Below are positions 15,760-23,960 of a DNA stretch of 33,549 nt, piece after piece. Within the stretch, counting starts at the first letter, position 1. Every line of letters starts with the position of its first letter. The notes beneath the pieces were generated by a model. It had not been told where the DNA came from. It did no database searches and worked only from the letters and a program-made list of their open reading frames with translations. The translations under genes and the position numbers were made by a program. Origin of the DNA: Acidovorax sp. (GTDB lineage Bacteria > Pseudomonadota > Gammaproteobacteria > Burkholderiales > Burkholderiaceae_C); the NCBI GenBank assembly GCA_004210805.1, contig SDXZ01000066.1, positions 1-33,549 on the forward strand, in the 5' to 3' direction.

Positions 15760-15945
15760 ATGCTGAAGTACGCCATCATTTTTGCCCTGATTTCCCTGGT
15801 TGCAGCTGCACTCGGTTTCACCGGCGTGGCCGCTGGCGCTGCAGGCATTGCCAAGGTTCTGTTCGTGATTTTCCTGATCATCGCCGTGGTGTTCGTGGTC
15901 CTGGCCGCTGTCGGTGTGGGCGCGGCACGCAAGGTGCTCAAGTAA
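15760..15945 (+). CDS. DUF1328 family small membrane protein (YtjA-like)
   Basis: This 61-residue, strongly hydrophobic protein starts [20 protein letters not shown], continues [20 protein letters not shown] and ends in a short basic tail (AARKVLK). It should span the membrane twice. The sequence fits the DUF1328/YtjA family, whose role is unknown; members are often linked to stress. The ATG at 15760 has a strong AGGAG nine bases upstream (15747-15751); the larger open frame starting at 15502 has no support. A TATACA at 15731-15736 may be its -10. Hemerythrin follows 34 bases downstream on the same strand. Confidence 0.85.
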   Translation: MLKYAIIFALISLVAAALGFTGVAAGAAGIAKVLFVIFLIIAVVFVVLAAVGVGAARKVLK

Positions 15946-15979
15946 GCGGCACGGCACTTCATAGAACACCAGGACTTCC

Positions 15980-16438
15980 ATGGCCCTCAATATCTTCGAA
16001 GCGCTGCGCGAAAGCCACGAACGCCAACGCGAGCTGTACCGGCAGCTGGTCGACACCAGCGGCGACACCCCCGAGCGGCGCGAGCTTTTCGAGCAGCTCA
16101 AAGCCGAACTTCTGGCCCATGAACTGGCAGAGGAGCGGCACTTCTACATCCCGCTGATGGATCACGACGCTGGGGTCGATCTGTCACGCCACGCAATCTC
16201 TGAACACCATCAGCTGGATGAACTGGTGGAGTCGTTGGAAGATGCCGACCCGGCAACGCCTACATGGCTGCCCCTGGCGAAGAAACTCGCGGAGAAGGTG
16301 GAGCATCACCTCGAGGAAGAAGAGCACAAGTTCTTCCAGATGGCGGGCAAGCTCCTGACCGAAAAGCAGAAGCTGGATCTGGCCAAGGATTACTTCGCCA
16401 CGTACGAAGAATCCAAGGCCAAGGCCGCGACTGCCTGA
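15980..16438 (+). CDS. Hemerythrin HHE-domain protein
   Basis: This 152-residue cytoplasmic four-helix protein has the HHE ligand pattern for a non-haem di-iron site: His13 (ESHERQR), His47 and Glu51 (AHELAEERHFY), His76/His77 (SEHHQLDEL), and His109/His110 with Glu and His116 (EHHLEEEEHKFF). Such proteins bind O2 or iron or respond to NO and oxidative stress; the exact role is not evident. It is probably co-transcribed with the DUF1328 gene. The end is convergent with the haem-containing diguanylate cyclase, 64 bases away, with no clear terminator between. Confidence 0.9.
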   Translation: MALNIFEALRESHERQRELYRQLVDTSGDTPERRELFEQLKAELLAHELAEERHFYIPLMDHDAGVDLSRHAISEHHQLDELVESLEDADPATPTWLPLAKKLAEKVEHHLEEEEHKFFQMAGKLLTEKQKLDLAKDYFATYEESKAKAATA

Positions 16439-16502
16439 TCAACCACTGAATGCAGAGTGCCCGGGCGGCGGACCAGCCCGCGGCAGCGTACCGCCAGGCG
16501 CG

Positions 16503-17744
16503 TCAGACCGATTCTTCAGCCTGCACGACGCAGTTGCGGCCCTTGGACTTGGCCACATACAGCGCGGTGTCGGCGCGCTTGATGAGCGCATGCGCGTCCT
16601 CGTGGTGGTCCCAGGTGGCCACGCCAAAACTGGCGCTCACGTGCCCTACCGAATCAAACGGCACGCCGGCAATACGCGCCCGCACCGCTTCGGCCATGGC
16701 CATGGCAGCATCGACCGGGGTTTCCTTGAGCAGGATGATGAATTCCTCGCCGCCAAAACGCGCCGCGCAGTCCGAGGTGCGCAGCAGTTCACGCACGCGC
16801 AGCGCGGTGCTCTTGAGCACCACGTCGCCCGAGTCGTGCCCGAAGGTGTCGTTGATGCGTTTGAAGAAATCGATGTCGAACATCACCACCGACAGGCTGC
16901 TCTTCTTGATGCGCGTGTCGGCCATCTCGGTCTCCAGCCGCTCGAAGAACCGGCGCCGGTTCACGAGGTCGGTCAAGAAGTCCTTGGTCGCCAGGTCTTC
17001 CAGCTTGCTGTTGAGCCGCGCCATGGGCCCGATCACCAGCGACGACAGCGACAGGTTGAGCACCACAAACAGCAGCAAAAAGCTGCCCAGCAGCGCGGCC
17101 ATCACGGTGTTGAACGTCTGGCGCGCCTTCTCGAGCGGGAAGTACATGGGCACCTTCACCACCTGGATGCCCACGGTCTCGTTCATGCCCCAGCCAAAGC
17201 CGTTTTTGTCGCCGTACACCTTGAGCATGGTGGGTGGCGCCACGGCGGGTGTGCTGTGGCAGGCCATGCACTGGGCCTGCTTGATGGTGATGGGACGCGC
17301 CACGTACATCGCGCGGTGCATGCCCTCGCCCACCTCGCCCGTGACCTCTTTCTTGAGGTCGGACCGTCCTTCGCGGAAGTCGCCAATGATGCGCTCCTCC
17401 CACTCGTTGGCGCGGTCGCGCAGGTTGGTCGGGTTGAGCACCGCCTCCTTGTATTCATAACCCGGAAACCGGCTTTGCAGGCGGCGCAGGGTTTCGGTGG
17501 CGGCAAAGGCGGGCACGGTCTGGGGCAAGAACTTCTCTGCCAGCGTCACATCCAGGTGTGGCTTGACCAGCTCGGTGGTGTAGTCGCGGATGGCCATGGC
17601 CGCGTTCATCATCATCTGCGAGTTGTGCTGCACTTCCTCGATGGCCAACTGCTGCAGGAAGCGGTGCACATACGCCCCCGCACCGGCCGCCGCCACGAGC
17701 AGGACCACTGCCAGCACCAGGTTGAATTTGAGCCGCAAAGACAT
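16503..17744 (-). CDS. Membrane diguanylate cyclase with periplasmic DUF3365-type c-haem sensor domain
   Basis: This 413-residue protein has a membrane segment at about residues 7-28. A periplasmic domain of about 180 residues follows, with CMACH (Cys159-His163) and surrounding sequence typical of DUF3365/Tll0287-like domains. A second membrane segment lies at about 212-237. The cytoplasmic GGDEF domain has the catalytic signature GGEEF at 331-335. Five residues upstream is RTSD (322-325), an intact RxxD inhibitory site, so c-di-GMP should feed back on the enzyme. The CxxCH motif predicts covalent haem attached by the CcsA/Ccs1 system and thus a redox, O2 or NO input to c-di-GMP production. 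The ATG at 17744 has GAGGGA just upstream. Confidence 0.9.
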   Translation of the reverse strand: MSLRLKFNLVLAVVLLVAAAGAGAYVHRFLQQLAIEEVQHNSQMMMNAAMAIRDYTTELVKPHLDVTLAEKFLPQTVPAFAATETLRRLQSRFPGYEYKEAVLNPTNLRDRANEWEERIIGDFREGRSDLKKEVTGEVGEGMHRAMYVARPITIKQAQCMACHSTPAVAPPTMLKVYGDKNGFGWGMNETVGIQVVKVPMYFPLEKARQTFNTVMAALLGSFLLLFVVLNLSLSSLVIGPMARLNSKLEDLATKDFLTDLVNRRRFFERLETEMADTRIKKSSLSVVMFDIDFFKRINDTFGHDSGDVVLKSTALRVRELLRTSDCAARFGGEEFIILLKETPVDAAMAMAEAVRARIAGVPFDSVGHVSASFGVATWDHHEDAHALIKRADTALYVAKSKGRNCVVQAEESV

Positions 17745-17927
17745 GGAAATCCCTCAGGTGCCGGCGATCTGGGCCAGCTTGTTATTGGAAAGGACGGGCG
17801 CCCGGTGGGGCCCGCCCTGCCGCCCTGGCTGCATGGATGCACCGGGCGATCATGGGAGGCAAAGTTTGCGTTTGTGCCAGATTTTGCGCAACAGGTCCAA
17901 CACTATTGCGCCAACGCCTGCCGGCAG

Positions 17928-18623
17928 CTACAGCCCACGCTCGCTCAGCGACAGCTTGCGGCGGTAGGCCGGGCGCAGGCGGTACAGCTGGGCGGGGCGG
18001 TGGGCGGCGCCCGTTTGCAGCGCGCCCGGGATTGGCTCCAGCATCGCCAGTTCTTCCACCTTGCGCCGAAAGCTCACCTTGTTGATGGCCTCGCCCAACA
18101 CCACCTCGTACACCGCCTGCAGCTGGGGCAACGTGAAGGGCTCAGCACACAGGTGCACCGGCAGCGACGAATACTGGCTTTTGCTGCGCACCCGCGCCAC
18201 GGCCACTTCCACGATGTGGCGGTGGTCGAACGGCAGGGGCGGCAGGGCATCGACCGGCGCCAATTTAATGCGCCCCTCGGCCGGGGCCAGCAACTCCGGC
18301 GGCACCAGCGCGCAGTACGCCACCGCCACCGACCAGCCTCGCGGGTCCCGCACCGCGCCCGAGAACGTGGCCAGTTGCTCCAGGTAGGGGCTTGCCAGCC
18401 CCGCCTTGTCGCGCAGCACACGCGCCGCGCTGGCCTGTGCGTCGGCGTCTTCCTGGGCGTGCACATAGCCGCCGGGCAGCGCCAGGGCGCCGGCAAACGG
18501 AGCCCGGTCCCGACACACCAGCGCCACCTGCAGCGCGTCGCCACGCAGCGTCAGCAGCACCACGTCTACGGTGCAGATCACGGCGGGATCGAGTGTGTCT
18601 TTCATGGGCGGCGAGGAGTTCAT
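17928..18623 (-). CDS. nrtR: NrtR family Nudix-related transcriptional regulator of NAD metabolism
   Basis: NrtR repressors have a Nudix domain that senses ADP-ribose and a C-terminal winged helix that binds DNA. From the ATG at 18623 the protein has 231 residues; a TTG five codons upstream is an alternative. The Nudix part runs to about residue 145. Its box is degenerate: GYVHAQE is present, but the REUxEExG segment reads RVLRDKAGL with extra spacing, so hydrolase activity is unlikely. The C-terminal block FTLPQLQAVYEVVLGEAINK followed by SFRRKVEELAMLE (from residue 163) is the typical NrtR winged helix. It is divergent from a nicotinamidase-like gene, and the plus strand continues with pncB, nadE and nadM, the known targets of this family. 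A near-perfect inverted repeat lies in the divergent gap. Confidence 0.88.
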   Translation of the reverse strand: MNSSPPMKDTLDPAVICTVDVVLLTLRGDALQVALVCRDRAPFAGALALPGGYVHAQEDADAQASAARVLRDKAGLASPYLEQLATFSGAVRDPRGWSVAVAYCALVPPELLAPAEGRIKLAPVDALPPLPFDHRHIVEVAVARVRSKSQYSSLPVHLCAEPFTLPQLQAVYEVVLGEAINKVSFRRKVEELAMLEPIPGALQTGAAHRPAQLYRLRPAYRRKLSLSERGL

Positions 18624-18724
18624 TGCAACTTGAGACAAACAAGGCTACCACTGCCGAAGCGCAAGGTGAAGATCATTCCCGATGATTGCCGTACCAACGA
18701 CAACCCGCACAGAGCTTTTCACAC

Positions 18725-18758
18725 TAGTTAGTTGCATTTATGACTTAACTATACTAGA
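18725..18758. promoter_or_regulatory. Candidate NrtR operator/promoter in the nrtR-nicotinamidase gap
   Basis: CTAGT-TAGTT (18725-18734) is mirrored by AACTA-T-ACTAG (18748-18758), an inverted repeat with one extra base in the right arm. TATACT (18751-18756) could be the plus-strand -10 for the nicotinamidase gene, 29 bases before its ATG; no good -35 is seen. The gap is AT-rich compared with its surroundings, as expected of a regulated divergent promoter. Confidence 0.5.
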
Positions 18759-18784
18759 CTGGCCTCACTACTGAGGAGAAGACC

Positions 18785-19642
18785 ATGGCCCGCAATATCC
18801 AGCTGCTGGTGATCGACCCGCAAAATGACTTTTGTGACCTGCCCGCCGACTGGTACCCCCACCAGCCGGACGGCACCCGCACAGCGCCCAGCCTGCCCGT
18901 GGCGGGCGCCCACGCCGACATGCAGCGGGTGGCGGCGTTCATCCGCGCACACGCCGGCCAGCTCGATGCGATCACCGTCACGCTGGATTCGCACCAGCGT
19001 TTTGACATTGCCCACCCCGGTTTCTGGCAACAAGGCAGTGGCCAGGCAGTTGCCGCGTTCACGCCCATCACCGCAGCGCAGGTGCGCGCCGGCGCCTTTG
19101 CTCCGCGCAATGCCGCAGCGCTGCCGCGCACCCTGGCGTACCTCGATGCGCTCGAAGCCCAGGGCCGCTACACGCTCATGGTCTGGCCCGTGCACTGCGA
19201 GATCGGCAGCTGGGGCCACGGTGTGCATGCCGATGTGCTGTCTGCCTGTGGCGAGTGGCAACTGCGGCGCCAGCGCGCAGTGCACAACGTGTTCAAGGGC
19301 ACCAACCCGTGGACCGAGCACTACAGCGCCATTGAGGCCGAGGTGGTGGACCCTGCCGACCCGGATACTGCGCTCAACACCCGGTTGCTCGCAGCGCTCG
19401 ACACCGCCGATGTGCTCTACATCGCGGGCGAAGCCAGCAGCCACTGCGTGCGCGCCACCACCGAACACATCGTGCAGCACCTGCCTCGCCTGCAGGCCGC
19501 CGGCGCCCGGCCCGACCACATCGTGCTGCTGACCGATTGCATGAGCCCGGTGCCTGGCTTCGAGGCAGAGCACACCGCGTTCCTTGAGGCGATGCGTGCG
19601 CAGGGCATGCAGCTTGCAAATAGCAGTGAAATTAGCCTCTAG
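18785..19642 (+). CDS. Nicotinamidase-like isochorismatase-family cysteine hydrolase
   Basis: Probably deamidates nicotinamide to nicotinate, the entry to NAD salvage. The catalytic triad is visible as Asp11 (VIDPQNDFCD), Lys171 (NVFKGTNPW) and Cys221 (GEASSHCVRATTEH). Asp68, His70 and His77 (LDSHQRFDIAH) match the metal ligands of nicotinamidases, and VWPVHCEIGSWGH resembles their WPxHCxxGTxG block. At 285 residues it is much longer than classic PncA (about 210), so a different amide substrate is possible. The ATG at 18785 follows GGAGAAG. The position next to nrtR and upstream of pncB supports nicotinamide. The last codons and the TAG stop lie partly within repeat copy 4. Confidence 0.8.
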   Translation: MARNIQLLVIDPQNDFCDLPADWYPHQPDGTRTAPSLPVAGAHADMQRVAAFIRAHAGQLDAITVTLDSHQRFDIAHPGFWQQGSGQAVAAFTPITAAQVRAGAFAPRNAAALPRTLAYLDALEAQGRYTLMVWPVHCEIGSWGHGVHADVLSACGEWQLRRQRAVHNVFKGTNPWTEHYSAIEAEVVDPADPDTALNTRLLAALDTADVLYIAGEASSHCVRATTEHIVQHLPRLQAAGARPDHIVLLTDCMSPVPGFEAEHTAFLEAMRAQGMQLANSSEISL

Positions 19643-19670
19643 CGCTTGTTGGGCAAGCACTTCTAGCTAT
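19634..19670 (+). repeat. Dispersed intergenic hairpin repeat, copy 4
   Basis: AGCCTCTAGCGCTT, loop, AAGCACTTCTAGCTAT in the same orientation as copies 1 and 2. It contains the final codons and stop of the nicotinamidase-like gene (AGC CTC TAG at 19634-19642), so the repeat has become the gene's 3' end. The right arm is less regular than in other copies. Confidence 0.75.
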
Positions 19671-19770
19671 CAATTTTGACAAAACCTGCGCCCCCACCGT
19701 CTGAGGCACCACGCAGGCTCCATCCACCCGCTCCACCAGTCTTGCGGCCCCAGCCTTACGAAGGACCACC

Positions 19771-20970
19771 ATGAACCCCGTCATCACCAGCCTGCTCGAC
19801 ACCGACCTGTACAAGTTCACGATGTGGCAGGCGCTGCTGCACCGCCACCCCCAGACGCAGAGCGAGTACCGCTTTGTGTGCCGCAACCAGCCGCTGTACC
19901 CGCTGGCCGAACTCCTGCCCGAGGTGAATGCTGCGCTTGACCACCTGTGTTCCCTGCGTTTCACGAAGGGCGAGCTCGACTACCTTGCAGGCCTGCGCTT
20001 CATCAAGAGCGACTTCATCGACTTCCTGCGCCTCTTCCAGTTCCAGCGCGACTTCATCGAGGCGCGGGCCGAGGGTGACACCCTTACCATCGTGGCCCGT
20101 GGTCCGCAGGTGCACGTGATGGGTTTCGAGATCTTCGTGCTGGCCATCGTCAACGAGCTGTACTTTCGCCGCTTCGATGCCGCAGCAGCCCTTGCCAGCG
20201 GGCGCGAGCGGCTGGCCACCAAGGTGCAACAGCTTCAGGACCTGGCCCAGCAGGCCACGCTGCGCCACCCGTTCGAGATCTTCGACTTTGGCCTGCGCCG
20301 GCGCTACAGCGGCGCGTGGCAGCGCGAGGTCGTGCAGACATTTGCCGAGCAGACGCCGCAGTGGTTCAAGGGCACCAGCAACGTGCTGCTGGCGCGCGAT
20401 TTGAACCTGGTGCCCATCGGCACCATGGCGCACGAGTACTTGCAGACCTTTCAGGCGCTGGGCGTGCGCCTGCGAGATTTTCAAAAGGCCGCGCTGGAAG
20501 ACTGGGTGCAGGAGTACCGCGGCGACCTCGGGATCGCGCTCACCGACACCGTGGGCATGGACGCGTTCCTGGCCGACTTCGATCTGTACTTTGCCAAGCT
20601 GTTCGACGGCCTGCGCCACGACTCGGGCGACCCGGTGGCCTGGGGCGAGAAGGCCCTGGCGCACTATGCGAAGCTGCGCATCGATGCGCACACCAAGCGG
20701 CTGGTGTTTTCGGATGGCCTCACGCTCAACCGCGCGCTCGATTTGTATCGCCACTTTGGCGACCGCACGCAGCTGGGTTTTGGCATTGGCACCAGCCTCA
20801 CCAACGACATGGGCGACGCGCGGGAAATGAAGCCGCTCAACATCGTGATGAAGCTCACCCGCGCCAACGGCCAACCGGTGGCCAAGCTGTCGGACACGCC
20901 GGGCAAGACGCTGTGCGACGATGAAACCTATCTAGCCTACCTCCGCCAAGTCTTCAACGTTGCTAACTGA
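19771..20970 (+). CDS. pncB: Nicotinate phosphoribosyltransferase
   Basis: PncB converts nicotinate and PRPP to nicotinate mononucleotide with ATP hydrolysis. The 399-residue protein starts [20 protein letters not shown], the family N-terminus. His221 in GTMAHEYLQ corresponds to the autophosphorylated His of the enterobacterial enzyme, and RHDSGDP (282-288) is the phosphoribosyl-binding block. The C-terminus has [19 protein letters not shown] precedes the ATG at a good distance. NadE starts 49 bases after its stop, so the two are almost certainly co-transcribed. Confidence 0.96.
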   Translation: MNPVITSLLDTDLYKFTMWQALLHRHPQTQSEYRFVCRNQPLYPLAELLPEVNAALDHLCSLRFTKGELDYLAGLRFIKSDFIDFLRLFQFQRDFIEARAEGDTLTIVARGPQVHVMGFEIFVLAIVNELYFRRFDAAAALASGRERLATKVQQLQDLAQQATLRHPFEIFDFGLRRRYSGAWQREVVQTFAEQTPQWFKGTSNVLLARDLNLVPIGTMAHEYLQTFQALGVRLRDFQKAALEDWVQEYRGDLGIALTDTVGMDAFLADFDLYFAKLFDGLRHDSGDPVAWGEKALAHYAKLRIDAHTKRLVFSDGLTLNRALDLYRHFGDRTQLGFGIGTSLTNDMGDAREMKPLNIVMKLTRANGQPVAKLSDTPGKTLCDDETYLAYLRQVFNVAN

Positions 20971-21019
20971 GTGGCTGAGAAAACTCTCCATACCGCTCTG
21001 CGCACTCAAGGAAAACTCA

Positions 21020-22720
21020 ATGCTCCGCATCACCATCGCTCAATTGAATTTCACCGTCGGCGACATCGAAGGCAACGTAGCCCGCATGGTGGCCGCAGCG
21101 CAGCAGGCTGCCAGCGCGCAGTCCGACATGGTCGTCTTCAGCGAGCTCTCGCTGTGCGGCTACTACCCCGGCGACATGCTGGACGAGCCCGAATTCATCT
21201 CGCGCGTCGAGGCCGGGATGGCGGCGCTGCAGGCTGCGTCCACCCAGCTCCCCGGCCTGCACTGGGTGGTGGGCACGCCCACCCGCGCCAGCGGGCCCGG
21301 CAAGCGGCTGCACAACAGCCTGGTGGTGCTGCAGAACGGCGCCGTGCGCCTGCAGTACGCCAAGCAGCTGCTGCCCACCTACAACATCTTTGACGAGCGC
21401 CGCCACTTTGAGCCCGGCCCGGACGTGGCCAAGGTGCTGCGGATCGGCGCCGCCCAGGTCGGGCTGCTGGTGTGCGAGGACGGCTGGAACGACCACGGCG
21501 GCGACTACGTGGTCAACCCGTTCGTGCGCATGCGCGATGCGTCACCGGACCTGGTGATCAGCATCAACGCCAGCCCCAGCCACGTGGGCAAGCGCGAGCA
21601 GCGCCACGTGATGTTTGGGGGCTCGTCCAAGCGGCACGGCCTGCCCATCCTGTATGTCAACCAGATCGGTGGCCACGACCAGCTGGTGTACGACGGCGGG
21701 TCGTTCGCGGCCGAGCCGGATGCCGGCATCGTGTTTGAAGCGCCGCGGTTTGTGGAGGACGTGCGCACGCTGCAGTTCGACAACGGCCGCTTCATGCTGG
21801 CCGACGGCCAGGCCCCGGCCAGCGTGCCCACCGAGGGCATCCCCACCATGGAGTTCTACCGCCAGCAGATTGTGCTGGGCCTGTCGGACTACGCGCGCCG
21901 CTGCGGGTTCAAGCAGGTGGTGGTGGGCAGCTCGGGCGGCATCGACAGCGCGCTCACCCTGGCCTTGGCCGCAGAGGCGTTGGGGCCCGAGAACGTGGTC
22001 GGTATCACCATGCCCTCGCGCTACTCCAGCAGCGGCTCGGTCGATGACTCGGTACAGCTGTGCCGCAACCTGGGCATCCAGCTCCACACGCACCCGATTG
22101 CCGACCTGGTGGCGGGATACGCGCAGCAGTACGAGGCGTCGTTTGGCCAGCCGCTGGCGGGCCTGCCGCTGGAGAACCTGCAGGCGCGCATCCGCGGTAC
22201 GGTGCTGATGGAATACTCCAACGCCTTTGGCCACCTGCTGCTCACCACGGGCAACAAGTCCGAGATCTCGGTGGGCTACTGCACGCTGTACGGCGACACC
22301 AACGGCGGCCTGGGCCTGCTGGGCGACCTGTACAAGACCGAAGTGTTTGCGCTCTCGCGCCACGTCAACGAACACGCGGGGCGCGAGCTGATTCCGCAGG
22401 CCATCATCGACAAGGAACCCTCGGCCGAACTGGCCCCCGGCCAACGCGACTTGGACAGCCTGCCGCCCTACCCGGTGCTGGATGAAGTGCTCAAGCTGCT
22501 GATCGAAGGCGACCGCCTGTCGACCGCCGAGCGCACCGCCGCGCAGGCCTTTGTGCTCAAGCTCCAGGAAGACGAGGCCGGCCGCGCGCTGGTGCAGCGC
22601 GTGCGCCGCATGGTGGCACGCAACGAGTACAAGCGCCGCCAGGCCCCGCCGATCCTGCGTGTGCGCCCCCGGGCGTTTGGCAGTGGCCGGCAGATGCCGA
22701 TTGCGGCACGGTACGAGTAA
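21020..22720 (+). CDS. nadE: Glutamine-dependent NAD+ synthetase
   Basis: NadE amidates nicotinate adenine dinucleotide to NAD+, using glutamine. The 566-residue protein is two enzymes in one. An N-terminal nitrilase-type glutaminase has the triad Glu42 (FSELSLCGYYPGD), Lys115 (YAKQLLPTYNIFDE) and Cys152 (LLVCEDGWND). A C-terminal synthetase has the P-loop SSGGIDSALT (SGGIDS at 305-310) and TTGNKSEISVGYCTLYGD. I chose the ATG at 21020, preceded by AAGGAA and starting MLRITIAQLNFTVGD, rather than an upstream ATG at 20960 that would overlap pncB and adds a stretch without family similarity. Repeat copy 5 follows the gene. Confidence 0.96.
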   Translation: MLRITIAQLNFTVGDIEGNVARMVAAAQQAASAQSDMVVFSELSLCGYYPGDMLDEPEFISRVEAGMAALQAASTQLPGLHWVVGTPTRASGPGKRLHNSLVVLQNGAVRLQYAKQLLPTYNIFDERRHFEPGPDVAKVLRIGAAQVGLLVCEDGWNDHGGDYVVNPFVRMRDASPDLVISINASPSHVGKREQRHVMFGGSSKRHGLPILYVNQIGGHDQLVYDGGSFAAEPDAGIVFEAPRFVEDVRTLQFDNGRFMLADGQAPASVPTEGIPTMEFYRQQIVLGLSDYARRCGFKQVVVGSSGGIDSALTLALAAEALGPENVVGITMPSRYSSSGSVDDSVQLCRNLGIQLHTHPIADLVAGYAQQYEASFGQPLAGLPLENLQARIRGTVLMEYSNAFGHLLLTTGNKSEISVGYCTLYGDTNGGLGLLGDLYKTEVFALSRHVNEHAGRELIPQAIIDKEPSAELAPGQRDLDSLPPYPVLDEVLKLLIEGDRLSTAERTAAQAFVLKLQEDEAGRALVQRVRRMVARNEYKRRQAPPILRVRPRAFGSGRQMPIAARYE

Positions 22721-22751
22721 AACCTGCGCAGGTAGAATTACTCCTAAAACG

Positions 22752-22788
22752 ATAGCTACTGGCGCTTATAAATCAAGCACTAGCGGCC
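22752..22788 (-). repeat. Dispersed intergenic hairpin repeat, copy 5 (inverted)
   Basis: ATAGCTACTGGCGCTT, loop, AAGCACTAGCGGCC on the plus strand, the orientation of copy 3, followed by a TTTTT run at 22790-22794. It lies in the 117-base gap between nadE and nadM and could reduce read-through into nadM. Confidence 0.78.
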
Positions 22789-22837
22789 ATTTTTATTCAT
22801 ATTTCGCCGCCCAAAGCACCGCGGAGACACCCTGCCC

Positions 22838-23926
22838 ATGTACGACACCGCCATCTATATCGGCCGCTTCGAGCCCGTCCACACCGGCCACCTGGCCCTG
22901 CTACAACGCGCGCTCGACAGCGCCCGCCAGGTGATCGTGGTGGTCGGGTCTGCCTGGCAGGCGCGGTCGCCCAAGAACCCCTTCACGTGGCAAGAGCGCG
23001 AGGCTATGCTGCACCAAGCCTTGCCCGCCGCAGACCGCGCCCGCGTGCGCGTGCTGCCGGTGCGGGACTACTACAACGAAGCCGTCTGGGTGCAGGCCGT
23101 GCGCCGGGGAGTGGCCGAGATCGCCGGCGCCAACGCCCGCATCGGGCTGGTCGGCCACTTCAAGGACGCCACCAGCAGCTACCTGAGCGCCTTCCCCGGC
23201 TGGGAGCTCATTCACGTCGAGCGCCAAGGCCGCATCGACGCCACCGCGATTCGCGACGCGTACTTTGGCGCCACCCCCGCCACCGTGCAGGCAGCCCTGC
23301 AGCCGCTGGCCGACGAGATCCCTGAGAGCACGCTGGCGGCCCTGCAGCAATTCGCTCATACACCCCACTACCCCGCGCTGCAGGAGGAATGGCGCATGCT
23401 GCGCGGCTACCGCGAAGCCTGGGCCGCCGCGCCCTACCCGCCGGTGTTCGTCACGGTCGACGCCGTGCTGCGCTGCCAGAACCATGTGCTGCTGATCCGC
23501 CGCGCGCACGCGCCGGGCAAAGGCCAGCTCGCCGTGCCCGGCGGCTTCATCGAGCAGCGCGAAACCGTGTGGCAGTCCTGCCTGCGCGAGCTGGTGGAAG
23601 AAACCCACTGCAACCTGCCCGAGGCCACCATGCGCGCCGCACTGCAGTGCGTGGCGGTGTTCGACCACCCCGACCGCAGCCAGCGCGGGCGCACGCTGAC
23701 CCACGCGCATTACTTTGATCTGGGCGACGCGCCCTTCCCCACCGTACGGGCCGACGACGACGCGCTGCAGGTGCAGTGGACGCCTATCGATCAGTTGGCA
23801 GGGATGGAAGAAGAATTCTTTGAAGACCACTTCCACATGCTCGACCACTTCCTGGGGCTGACGGACTCACTGTTGTTCAGCGAACAGCCCAGCAGGACGA
23901 AGGTCGGCGACGGGCTGAACGGTTAA
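22838..23926 (+). CDS. nadM: Bifunctional NMN adenylyltransferase / Nudix hydrolase
   Basis: The 362-residue protein joins two domains. The N-terminal NadM-type nucleotidyltransferase starts MYDTAIYIGRFEPVHTGHLA (GRFEPVHTGH at 9-18) and has the second nucleotide motif GRIDATAIR (131-139). The C-terminal Nudix domain has an intact box: G236-F-I-E-Q-R-E242, seven residues, then RELVEE (250-255), although the usual Gly after it is His257. The arrangement matches the bifunctional enzymes of Synechocystis and Francisella, which make NAD or NaAD from the mononucleotide and hydrolyse ADP-ribose. Since ADP-ribose is the usual NrtR effector, the Nudix half could tune the regulator. The start at 22838 has only a distant GGAG. 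Confidence 0.92.
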   Translation: MYDTAIYIGRFEPVHTGHLALLQRALDSARQVIVVVGSAWQARSPKNPFTWQEREAMLHQALPAADRARVRVLPVRDYYNEAVWVQAVRRGVAEIAGANARIGLVGHFKDATSSYLSAFPGWELIHVERQGRIDATAIRDAYFGATPATVQAALQPLADEIPESTLAALQQFAHTPHYPALQEEWRMLRGYREAWAAAPYPPVFVTVDAVLRCQNHVLLIRRAHAPGKGQLAVPGGFIEQRETVWQSCLRELVEETHCNLPEATMRAALQCVAVFDHPDRSQRGRTLTHAHYFDLGDAPFPTVRADDDALQVQWTPIDQLAGMEEEFFEDHFHMLDHFLGLTDSLLFSEQPSRTKVGDGLNG

Positions 23927-23960
23927 AACTGGCGCGGCCCAAACCAGTGCCCCCGTGCAA

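Noticed and set aside
17928-18623. Catalytic Nudix hydrolase
   Set aside because: The REUxEExG part of the Nudix box is replaced by RVLRDKAGL and a winged-helix domain follows, fitting the NrtR regulator family.
4288-22788. CRISPR array or insertion sequence for the five related repeats
   Set aside because: Copies are kilobases apart, in both orientations, without spacers, transposase or target duplications.
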